DNA from: Helochares maculicollis
Lineage: Eukaryota; Arthropoda; Insecta; Coleoptera; Hydrophilidae
Assembly: GCA_033557835.1 (NCBI GenBank)
Contig: JAWQRO010000174.1
Span: 1-50,841 of the forward strand
Length of the DNA: 50,841 nucleotides
Direction of reading: 5' to 3'
Shown here one piece after another: positions 33,380 to 43,879 of the stretch (position 1 is its first letter; each line of letters begins with the position of its first letter). The notes beneath the pieces were generated by a model. The model did not search any database. It was not told the origin of the DNA and worked only from the letters and a program-made list of their open reading frames with translations. A program made the translations under genes and the position numbers.

Positions 33380-35160
33380 CTAAAGAGAGAATATGAAAAC
33401 ACGTGTACCGTTTCTGATTTTTTTTCTTTAAATATCTTTCATCTTGCATAGTTTAAGCTAAGGCAATTTATCAAAAATCAATGCACATCATCGACCAAGT
33501 ATTAAAAAATATAATTCTTATATTATTTATTTACATAAAGCTTTACAATTTGCAATAATTTGACGGCTTAGTTTTTTCCAGATTGGTTCTTTGCCCCCCA
33601 AATAAAAATCGTAATAAATAATAATTACAGATATTCCTCCATCAAATTGATTTCCAATAAATATTGACAATAACCTATATATAAGGAGTGCCAAGTATAG
33701 TGCTTTTATGGGTATATTGTAAAAATAAGCCAAACATATGCCAATGGAATGCTGGTTATAGAAGTTCTAGAAAACCTACATAATTTTATAGGGATCTGTT
33801 GTTATTTTAAAATATAAAATTTAGTTTTTGTATAAAAAAGCGAACATGTCTTACAAGTACACCTAATATGTACTCTATAGTATACAGGTACGAAGTCACT
33901 TCATTGGCCTTATGAGCGGAAAGCGTTTTGCTTTCGTCGTGGTAAAACGACCCGACTTTTTTGTCCGACATTAAAGCAGGTTAATTAAAATAATTTAATT
34001 GAGGTTTTTATTTTAATGAACGTCGCAAATTGGTCGATTTCACCACCGAGCAAAATAAATGGAAAATCTGCAGTTCGTGTCGCTTCGCATTGCAATCCGC
34101 TCACCTCGGCGTAAGCTCCGACCTTCTGGCGTTGGCGTCACGACGCCTATTCCCCGACGCTCATTTAACCGTATTTAATACCATCAACCGAAATACAATG
34201 TAGGTACACAAGCTGAAGCTCATACATCACACATTTTACATCATACACTCTCACACGTCATTGAGATAAACAGGTAAATAAGCCAATGAACGAACGGTTT
34301 GGGCTTAGGAGAGACCACACACCAGGAAACGGATGGTAATACGCGAGATTATTCATGCTACTCATTAATTCCGCAATTAAAATGATTAAATTAAAAGTAA
34401 TTTTTCTTCGCTCCATCGTCGCGTCGTCCCGTTTCCTGCAAGCGTTCAAAAGCGCTAAACTTTGCGCTTTTAAAGTATGTACTGAGCTTCACTTAATAAC
34501 CGCTCGGTCGGCTCGCCCGCGCCCCTTGGCTCGCTCGTGAGTGTCTTGGGAAAAAGGATATTTACCCCTAAAATCCGGTGTATACAAGGCGGTAAGAGAA
34601 AATTACATTTGATTATCTCTATTTGTATGTTTATATCGTCCATCCTCTCTCTCCTCTTTGTTTTACATCGTCTCTTTTTGCGCCCTCCTGTCTGTGATGT
34701 TCTGTTTGTGTGTTCTCTGAGCAGGGGTGAACCCCGGGGGGCGGGTCTTCCGGCCTGTTGAAACCTGTACGAAACACGCTCCCCGGGAAAAGTTGCCTTC
34801 ATAAAGTGTAACGTGGAGGGAAATCGCGTAATTCTGTTTCAAAATATAGGTTAAATTGTAAGCGGCAGGCAACCCTTTCGGAAAGTTGACCCACCCCCTC
34901 GGGGCCTCTTCTTTCCTTCTCCCGTAAACGGAACGGCGATGCCGTTTCAGCTTCTAATGCTGACTTGAGGAAAAGAGGTGATGGTGTTAATCCATTCCTT
35001 CCTTGTTTAGTTACTGCTGCTACTTCTATTGTGGCAATTAATTTTAATTGCTTGATTTTATAGGTGGATTTTAATAATGTGTATCATTATTTTTATATTA
35101 TTAAAATTAAAAATCTGGAGCGTTTTTACTCCACATTTTCTTATATGTAGAAATAAGAAT
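33380..35160. other. Geneless stretch with a CpG-rich island at about 33920-34960
   Basis: The island holds a perfect inverted repeat GGCGTC-AC-GACGCC at 34134-34147, the text ACCCCGGGGGGCGGGTCTTC near 34730, and overlapping open frames on both strands (34470-34802 minus, 34537-34761 plus) that mirror each other. Mutually open antisense frames suggest composition. No domain is recognised. It could be regulatory. Confidence 0.45.
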
Positions 35161-35164
35161 AAAA

Positions 35165-35247
35165 TTATTCGGCATAGCCGATTCAAGCTTCCCTTCCTGT
35201 ATCGAAAAACGAACTGGCTGTGCCGAGCGAAGCAAGGCACAGCTGAC
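35165..35247 (-). repeat. Double-hairpin repeat, two adjoining copies, one with long loop
   Basis: TTCGGCATAGCCGATTCAAG is a decayed copy. At 35217-35243 is GCTGTGCC-GAGCGAAGCAA-GGCACAGC, a perfect 8-bp stem with an 11-base loop. The loop text GAGCGAAGCAA recurs in reverse complement in the copies at 32785 and 37548, so it is a real variant of the family. Confidence 0.75.
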
Positions 35248-35699
35248 AATGGGGGACGCGTTTCATGTGTAGAAAATAAAGCGACGCTTGTAATCAAATG
35301 CTTAAAAATAGTTTTATTATGAATCATATCCTCAACCAAAGTTAGCCACGCGATTTTGATAAGTGACATATGAAACCTGAATTATGTACACATCCAAATA
35401 CTTGTCTATTTGGAGAAATGTTGTTGAATTAACACTGTTTTCGTCCGATGCTTCTTGATACACTTATACATTGCTCCATAGTCTTTATGTAAGAGGTACA
35501 AGGCAGTGAACAATCAAGAATCGTAACTAAATGCATACAAGTATATTTATAAGCTCGTATGAAAATGACAAGGTTTTGCTTACACAAAACGCACCTTAAC
35601 GAATTGAAATTTTAAGCACCGTTTACTAATTAAATTGTTGAAAAACGGTCTCTTGATTTTGAAGAAATATTAAAAATTCAATTTTCTGTGTGTCTGTAG

Positions 35700-36230
35700 C
35701 ATTTTTTAGGTAAATGCCTTTTATAAGCGTGTGGCTCGAAATATGGTTTCTACCTAACTTGTCGAATGTTAACTGGAGATGAAAATGAATGTTGTATCAC
35801 ACCATATACTGATAAAGAATTTAAAACATGGAAGCCAAAAAGCAGAAACCATTACTAAGGCTGAATTGTATTCGATGAAGATGTTTGGTCGAGTGATATT
35901 GCAGAGGAATGCTATTTTTGAGCTTCTTCTACGCGACAAAACAACTAAGGAGATATAATAAGATTCTTATCTAACAGTAAATCCAAGCAAAATGTACAAG
36001 TTTGCTTAACAGAACAGGCATCACCACTACAACTGTAGGATCCTGACCAGCCACAGGAAAATTAAGGGTATTAAATTGGGCAATCCTCCAGGGCCCACCA
36101 TATTTCCTAGACCTTACCTTCCTAGATTTTTATCTCTTTCCATCTTTAAAAAATGATTTCAATTGCAAGTCATTTGTTTCTATAGAAGAAATTAAAAAAA
36201 TTCCCAATAAACATCTTTGAAGAACCAAAA
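35700..36230 (+). mobile_element. Mariner transposase relic, plus strand
   Basis: CRMLTGDEN near 35763-35790 matches the ILTGDEKW block with the first catalytic Asp. DVWSSDIAEECYF near 35880-35920 is the decayed VWW..KG..YFELL. NRTGITTTTVGS then PATGKLRVLNWAILQGPPYF and LDLTFLDFYLFPSLKNDFNC (about 36019-36170) align with the span from NARPHT to HPPYSPDLAPSDYHLFRSLQN. FVSIEEIKK follows. The second catalytic Asp (in DNARPH) is lost and several stops are present. It resembles the irritans/mellifera side of the family. Ends were not found. Confidence 0.85.
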
Positions 36231-36239
36231 TTGATGGGG

Positions 36240-37540
36240 TGGCAGTAACACATTTGTTTCACGAAAATGTTTAATTTAAGTTCAAATTGGATATGCATTT
36301 TTCTAGTAATTTAACATATATGATACATTACTATTTTAATCGACAATACAATGCCATCGATGATTTTTACGTATCTAACTTTCAATTCTGTCATGCTTCA
36401 ATTGAAAAAACATCTTTTGAAATGTCATTACTTATATGTACTTATATAAATGTATGTGTATATATTTTTTGTTAAACGAAACATATTCTTTAAAAGTCAT
36501 AGAGTTGACATTTTTTATGCAGACGTGGCATTTTAAAACGATTAGAGCACTAAAAGTGCAATTTTTAAACTTGAGAATAATTATGTAAATTGAGGCTTCT
36601 ACCAAAGGTTTCTTACTGAGATGCTGTAGAATCAATAGTAAGCATTTAATTTCAGTTTGATTAATTAACCGGAAGTGAACATAAATGGCAACAATTCGAA
36701 ATCAGTCACTACTTAATGAAACGACAAGAGATATTGGGCCTGCAATGCAAAGGTCGTTGCTTCAAACCTATCGAGATAGCTTACTGCTTTTTCTTTAACT
36801 GTTTTTTAATAAATCCTAATAATAGTAATTCAAGTAATATGGTAATTTTCGGTTGAATGCCTAATCAAATAAGCGTTTTGTTTTTGCGTGTTAATATTAA
36901 TGAAAAAGTATAGTCCGTTAATGAAATTTCAGATATGCATACTAAGATTGTGCTAAACCAATAACGACCGTTAAAATGAACATGTTTTTAATTTCAGTTC
37001 AAGTGAATACCTGAAAGCGAATATAAATGCTTAAAATTGTAAATCTACGTATCATTCGCTACAATACGGTATAACGAATGTCTATGGTATGGCATTGGTA
37101 ACTGTCATTGCTGTTAAGCCCGCTCTCAAATTCTAGGCAAGAAACTTTTTTGCTTTATAATATGTGTAATATTCCATTGCAAGTGAATGAATATCAGTAA
37201 TTGGATTTTATCCATTCGACAGCTCTAAATTCATCTCAAGAACCAACTGTTGAAATACAGTTTAAGCAGAAATGACTATTATTTATGAAGCTTGAATTTG
37301 CGTTGTTTGAATTAAACCGAAAACGTGATCATGGGCACAACCTGAATATTTGTGCATTTTTGTTTAGATGTGTATTTTGAATTTCATTACCATTTCATTT
37401 CTATTCCTAGCCGATAAATTGGAGCTCATACAATTTTATACATACCTGGCGTTTTGCATATCCACTAAATATAATAAAATTGCCATTTTAGACTACTTGT
37501 TATTTAAAATTGTTTCACCCTAAATTAAGATTTTTAAAAA
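36240..37540. other. Geneless AT-rich stretch
   Basis: Short frames only, none with a recognised motif. I see nothing else in it. Confidence 0.5.
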
Positions 37541-37547
37541 AGTGTCT

Positions 37548-37790
37548 TGCTTCGCTCGGAAAATGGTTAAACTTCATCTTTTCAAATTAAGAGCAGTCGA
37601 ATATCTTTCACATCCAGGAACAACTCGCTTTATTTTTCTTTATGGACACAATCGACTAGCCTTTAATTAAGAGTGTTAATTGTAACATATTAAATTAAGG
37701 GCGTAAACTAAACCTTTATTAACCACATATATAACGGCACTACCTCGCTGCGCTCGGCGCAGCTTAATTAAGAACGTCAATCAATGCTTC
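37548..37790 (-). repeat. Double-hairpin repeat, three copies including a compensated stem
   Basis: Copies start near 37548 (TCTTGCTTCGCTCGGAAAAT then TTCAAATTAAGAGCAGTCGA), 37645 (GACTAGCCTTTAATTAAGAG) and 37739. The last has GCTGCGC (37747-37753), loop TCG and GCGCAGC (37757-37763), where the stem pair T:A of other copies has become C:G on both sides. This keeps the stem perfect. Confidence 0.65.
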
Positions 37791-37904
37791 TTACCAATCA
37801 TTTCATATATATGAATTTTTAGTTTAGCTAGTTATATTGCAAACAATAATCAAACCTGCAACGCCTCTTCGATCTTGCTTAAAATGAGAGTTACCTGACA
37901 AGCA

Positions 37905-37940
37905 GACTTCATGTGTGCTTCGCCCTAATTTTTTTTGCTT
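37905..37940 (-). repeat. Double-hairpin repeat fragment
   Basis: CATGTGTGCTTCGCCCTAAT retains the GCTTCGCCC segment of the small hairpin. Weak. Confidence 0.3.
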
Positions 37941-38455
37941 GGATAAAATTTTAATTAAGTAATATAGTTTGAAGTGTAAATGTGTTTTGCATGTAAAACA
38001 AGTTAATAAAATCTTTCATGCCCCTGTAAGACAGTCAAATTGCGTTTAGTTTTAGTAAAAAAATTTAACAGCTTCTTGTTTATATTGTCATAAAAATTTT
38101 ATTGTATTTTTCAAATAAATACATTTTTTGGCTTATTTAACTTTCTCCGTATTCCAAACTGATGTAATCAACTTGCATTTGCTGCATTAATTGTATTTAA
38201 TTCACCTTGAAATACAATATTACTTTAAAATTGTCATTATAATAGAGATAATCCATAAAAAGTATATAATTTTAGATTTTTGCATCCTACGCTAGCTTTT
38301 TTTATATATTAAAGCTATTGCGCTTATCATATTAAAATACTCATTTTTATTATGTATACGTGAATGAAAAATAGAAACACTCAAGACTGTTTACTTAAAA
38401 ACATTAATAAAAAAATAAGGTTCGGTCTCGTAAAGGTTACCGAATGTGGAAGTGT

Positions 38456-38482
38456 ATCGACGCCGAGCGAAGCGTTCTGTTC
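38456..38482 (+). repeat. Double-hairpin repeat fragment (loop text)
   Basis: ATCGACGCCGAGCGAAGCGT carries the GCCGAGCGAAGC loop segment of the long-loop form. The rest of the unit is not recognised. Confidence 0.3.
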
Positions 38483-38589
38483 TTGCGCGTAAGAAACTGT
38501 AAACATTATTATTACTTTTATATTATAATTTTGATGTTTATTCATAAAAACAAACCGTAATTGTGCTGTAAATGTCAATTAGCTTAACG

Positions 38590-38760
38590 ATGACTATTGC
38601 AGCAGCGATAAGTGATGACGAGCGTTGCAACGTGCGTCGTGCTGTAACGACGACATCGATTACGCGCTGAAAAAGTGTCGAAATCCGGTTAAACCGGAAG
38701 CGGAAGGGACGTAATGGTCGGAGGCGAGGCGAAAGCGCGCGCCCAAATATGCCCTCCTTT
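38590..38760. promoter_or_regulatory. CpG-rich island with paired ETS/Grainyhead-like sites
   Basis: A sharply bounded island (ACGAGCGTTGCAACGTGCGT; GGCGAGGCGAAAGCGCGCGC) lies in AT-rich DNA. TCCGGTTAAACCGGAAG is an inverted repeat (CCGGTT-AAA-CCGG type) containing an ETS-like CCGGAAG; GCGGAAG follows. CCAAATATGCCC just after could fit a CArG-like site. Function is inferred from base composition and motifs only. Confidence 0.3.
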
Positions 38761-41700
38761 ATATTAAATCCAATAAATTTATTTGTACGCTTTTTTCCCC
38801 AGTAAATAGTTATTGAGGGTAGAATTCAAATCGCCTGTTTAAGGAAACCCCTTTCATTTTTTCTTTATCCTCTCGCTTTCACTCTCGCACTCTCGTTTTC
38901 CACCCGCTTGGTGCCTACCAAACTGGTCCTGCGGGCAACCAACCATTCGACCAACCTATCTAACCACCCACTCCCAGTCATCCTAATTCCTTAAAATATA
39001 ATCAACTCGCAAAACCAAACGCCCTCATTTTAAGGTTTTTTATACCTTTGTTACATTTCTGCATACTACGCCAAGTGATTTCTCATAACTGTGATTTATT
39101 AATCAAAACATTAATTGGTTTCAGAATTTTTAAAGGTTTTTTTAATACAGATAATCGATTTTAAATAAATGAGTTTTAAATTTTCGTGGTAAAATCCGTA
39201 TTTGTCTGTAGACTTCTGCATATCATTTTCATGTTTCTAAGTTATTTCTTTACATTTTTCCGTTGTATTTTATGCTGAGTTCGAATTCTAAAGTAACATT
39301 TTGAATTTCGTATTCACGTAAACAATTCTAAATGCTCATATCTTCTTCTCTACGAGACTGTGAGGTGGAGATGCTCTTTCTAGAATGGGTTTTTATATTT
39401 TTATTTTAGTTCTCCATAAACATTCCAACTACTATTAGGTCTATGTGTCCCATTAATTACGCGTGTCAGTTTATTATAATGATTGCAATGACCTATCTTC
39501 CTTGACCTAGACGTTAGTAGTAAAAATTGAAGCCATTAGCATCATACTTGGAGTTCTGGCAGCAGCAAAACATTTTTTTGCTCCGCCATTGTTTCAAAAT
39601 CATTTTTCCTTTGGGAGGCAATCAGGATATTTAAAAATAATGGCAGTCTGTAGGTGGAAAGAATGATGGTTATAGAGGGCGACTTGGTATTACATAGCTC
39701 GCTTAGTTAACTCTTCGCCGTCATAGTAGTGTGACGTGTGGGCGAGCATTATCATGAGAAAGAGTAGAGTTCTTTCTGTTCAATACTGCTTCATACAGCG
39801 TTTATATACTCAGTGATACGACATGACACAGCACAATAAAATGTATAGAACACAACAAGTCACCTGGGGAGATACAAAATGAAGCGATATTCTTCGTTAC
39901 GGCGCGACACGATGCAGACGTGTAAAGAGGCCAACAGTACATGCAGTGACGAACCCGGTGAGTCGGTCCATTCGTAAAAAAATAAGAGAAATAAGATCAT
40001 AATGAAATAATTTGGATGAAGTAGCAGCTCGAGGGAGCGACTTCCATTACTCTGCGTATTTCGACAAGCTGTCTTCCTGCCGACCCTCCTCTTTAGACCC
40101 TTAAACGGGCTCGTTTGTGTTTTATTTAAGACGTAACGCCACCCCCACATTCTTTTATTATTCCTCTTTCTGGCTTCTGCTGCTTTGTTCTCTTCTAATT
40201 CGCCAAATCTGAGCTGCCTTCCTGAACTCTGAAAAAACATGCTAATTCAATATAAATTTAACTAAAATAATGGAGTAGAGAAATTGAAAAAATATTGTAT
40301 AATTAACTAAAAACGGCTCAGTTTAAGTTGGTAATGAAAGAAATAATAATGAAAGGTATTTGGTTGGTGGATAAATATTTGGAAAAAGGACTTATTTTCG
40401 TGGAAACCTGCAATCTGACAATGTTTTGGGATGAGTCGGTGGGTGGAAGGGGACGTGACGCGACGAAATGGGAGAGTGTGCGGAATGGAAGAGGATAGAA
40501 GCGTGGCGGAGGATTGGAGGGGATCCAGCTGTGTCCCGTTTAATTTAACGCGAACAAAGTGAAATTACACGAGGGAATGAGGTGTTCGAAGGGATTGGGG
40601 GCAGGTCGGTGAGCGGGTGGATGTTTTGTGTCCCTTGGATCGAACGGATGAGCGTCGAGACGCGTCGTGTCTCGTCGCAGCGCTTTTGCGTTTATGTATC
40701 GGACGATGGGCTAGCGAGCGGTCGGTCGGTCGGTCGTCGGTCTGCAAACACCCAGTCCACGACTAGATAACTCGGTTAAAATATGGTCGTCGACGACAAA
40801 ACACTCTTCCAGTAATAAATCACGGGCATTACACCCCCAACTCACCTACTTTCAACCGTATATTGCTCGCCTGCTTGCTTGCTTGCTGCCTGACTGCCCT
40901 ACTATACCTAAATATTTGCACCATCGTCACTCCCAAATTATTCTTGTACAGTTTTTGTGTGGTTGCTCTAAACCTGGGCTCGTAGGCTTCACCTCTTGGC
41001 TTACCAAGCTTTTGCTAAAAAAAGATAAATCGTTTGCTGGTTCTTAAATTGGTCTCGTTTCCTTAGCGTCCTAGACTATTATAAATTTTTCCTAAAAAAT
41101 CGATTGGTAATCTTTAAATTATGACTCGTCTGGTTCTTCTCCTTGCTTTATCAGGTCTTTACATTGATTGTTTTTACAAAATTACAAATTGTTTTTTGAC
41201 TTTTAACTTAAAACTGTCGCTGGCATTGCTTTTTTGTCTTGAATCTATTAATCTTTAAAATCATATAGCTCGCCAGCTTCATCTGCCCGTCCATTAACAT
41301 ATGAAATTTTTTCTCTAAAAATTTCAGATCGTTTAGTGTCATTAAACCATTGGCTAGTTGGCGTCACTTTGTCTTGAATGTTTTATTCAATCATGACTTC
41401 TAGTCTTTAACTATGAGTAAAAATGATTATTATTGCAACATAAAGTAATAGAAGATGTTACGAAAAATTAAGAATGCTCAAATTCTGATGCACAAGTAAT
41501 ATTCAAAAAATAAGATATATCTCAAGATATATTTTAATATTTTTTCCATTGACTATTTTGCGAAAATCTTAAAAACTTTGTAACAGTTGTTATTATTTGG
41601 GACTTATAAAGCAGACCAAAACGAATCAGGGTATTTTCGCCCATTACTTCTGGGTTAACAGTATTAAAGCAAAATTCATTATGCATGTATATTAAATTGT

Positions 41701-42640
41701 AAGTGAGTGACTATTAATTAAATAAATTCATATCTATTGATTTACAGGTCAGTACGTGCTGTTTCATTTCATTCTCAATAGGTAAGAAATTTTCATTAAC
41801 TATATTATAATGAATAAGCATATTTTGGAGTAGTTAATTGAAAAGTGTTTTCACTTTTTACTTTAAAAATATAATGGGAAAATTCACTACGTTTTAATCA
41901 TTAATGAAGAAATAATGAGAAATAAACAAACTTTAGAACATCAGTGTAATATCATTCTTCAATGATCTATGGAGAAACAAACAAATGCTACTGACGAGAG
42001 TCAGCGAAACAAAGCTTTTCCTTCTTGTTTTCCTTTAAGCAGCAAAAATATATTAATCTGTTGAAAGTGACGTGTAAGGTATCTTAGCACACACGTTTTA
42101 TACTACACTAAGGTTCTATTTCGCAAGGGATTGTATAAACTCATAGCCTAGTCCCCATCTGTCCCTTAGACATTTGAAAAAGACATATTTCAGGCAAAGT
42201 CTGCTTTATCCACCTTCTCAGTTATGGATTATATCCAGAACGAGATATGCCGAACCCACAATATACAAAATTTAGAAATATAAACACGAATATTCACCAT
42301 TCAGTAAACCAAACATTTAAAAAGGTTAATTTAGCTGGCTTGCGTTTTTAATATCAACTACATTCTGATTAGTAAATGAATAACACACACAGTCAGGTTG
42401 CTCGTGCCTAATATGATAGTCAATAGATTTAGTGGCGAGTAACGAGAACGAGCAGACCCGAGGGTGAGTAACAAGAAGTAGAGAGAAGCAATCAAAAGGA
42501 AGGGCAAAGGAAAAGCGTGGAGTCAAAGCGAAGGGGCGAAGAGGCAGGCTGGCATCTTCTTAAATATTCACAAGCTTCTCAACGAAATTGGGAGATTTGT
42601 CTGCGCGTTTATGGGACCGACTTCATTCTCCGTCCTCCTT
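38761..42640. other. Geneless stretch with short CG-richer islands
   Basis: A CG-richer part at 39700-40240 has a 126-codon minus frame (39860-40240) with no known family. The part at 40430-40770 is G-rich on the plus strand and ends with (GGTC)4 at 40720-40735; CTTGC repeats lie at 40871-40886. At 40970-41430, phrases such as CTCGT.GG.TTC..CT recur at 70-110 base spacing, perhaps an old tandem repeat. Purine-rich text lies at 42435-42540. No gene is recognised. Confidence 0.45.
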
Positions 42641-43220
42641 TTGCGTATGAATACCGCACGTAGAGGGATTCTAATTCAACCCTATCAGCCGCGCATATAC
42701 ATGCATGCATTAATGCGAACGCTAGTGAGAAAAAGGGGGTCGGTCGCCCAGTCTGCCGGTGGACTTGCTTTATTTCCCTCGTTTATATAAGTAATAACTA
42801 CCTTTTTAATGGTGCGTATTCAACGCGAATTAATTTTTATCATCGTCTCCCCCCTGTTTCCCTCTGCCCTTCCGACCCTTACGAGCACATTACGTTACAT
42901 ACTGTGATGGGTTGTTTTTACGGCCCTAAACTGACTGCCTGACATCTTTCCGTGTGTGTTTATTGGCGAGTTGGAAAGCGATTCAAAGCCGATTCCGCGA
43001 TGGTTTTCCAAGTGCGCATCCTCTCGGAATGACGCATCGTGCTCTGTGAGCTTGTAGCATGTTTCGTCGTGCCGCGTCGTATCGTGTTGTGTAGCGTCAC
43101 GGTACGTCAGATCGTGACACCGCGCTGCGGTGACGACTATAGCGACCGATGACGATCGGCGAGACCGCGACTGCTGTTTGCCTTTACCTACTCTCTTCCC
43201 TTTAATATCTGTGTCATTTC
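42641..43220. promoter_or_regulatory. CpG-rich island, candidate regulatory region
   Basis: Dense CpG with recurring TCGTG/CGTCG phrases (GCCGCGTCGTATCGTGTTGT; GGTACGTCAGATCGTGACAC). No open frame of note in the densest part. Regulatory role is an inference from composition. Confidence 0.3.
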
Positions 43221-43439
43221 CGGATTGCTAATATTAAGTTTCCTGTTGAATTCCCAGCCGAACGCGACCTCTCTCGTTTTTTCCTCTGTTCTACAATTCC
43301 GCTTATATTATCCGTCTTTGTTTAGCTGCCTCTTGCACGTGTTTATGTATCTTCACTTTGCATTCATGATCGCATACTTTGTTAGTTTGCGGGAAGGGGA
43401 CAAAAGCACTCCAGGCCCTTGATTTTTACTACAAACCAT

Positions 43440-43870
43440 CTATTGGGAAAGTAATTTCCTTTATTTTAGAATAAAATGAAAGACGATTTTGTTTAGTGAA
43501 TAAATATTTTACTATGTTATATATGATACTTCTTCCTATCCAATATATTTTTTTATCCGTCTGGCAGTACTATGAAGTGACGCTCATAACTGTTATGTTC
43601 TTTCCTGGCGAAAACTAATTTAGTGATTTGTGACGTCCTCATTAGAAGTACCATCTAAAATATTTTGTAAAGACCGTAACAAAAAATAATGGGAAAGTGC
43701 CAGATCTAGGGAATATGGTGGATGTGGCATTCCATCTAAGCTCTGAAAGGTTTTGGCGAGCTGCCCAACTTGCATGAGGTCTCACATTTTTTGATACAAC
43801 ACTATAAATTTTATGTTGACCAATACTTTCATTTTATGCTTAAGTAAATAATTTGAAAATAAACTAAACA
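43440..43870 (-). mobile_element. Mariner transposase relic, minus strand
   Basis: Read on the minus strand. IYSVVSKNVRPHAS at about 43815-43775 aligns with VVFHHDNARPHTS, but the catalytic Asp is replaced. ARQNLSELRW follows, then after a frameshift MPHPPYSLDLALSHYFLLRS then LQNILDGTSNEDV (about 43730-43640), a clear match to HPPYSPDLAPSDYHLFRSLQN. LVFARKEHNSYERHFIVLPDG near 43615-43560 matches the terminal FFA.K...FYE.GI..LPERW. The start GGGAAAGTAATTTCCTTTAT at 43445 may be a decayed outer end like those of related mariners; this is a guess. The N-terminal half is missing. Confidence 0.83.
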
Positions 43871-43879
43871 CATATTCTG

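Noticed and set aside
39860..40240. 126-codon minus frame
   Set aside because: No motif, mixed basic and hydrophobic halves without domain character, and composition like the surrounding island.
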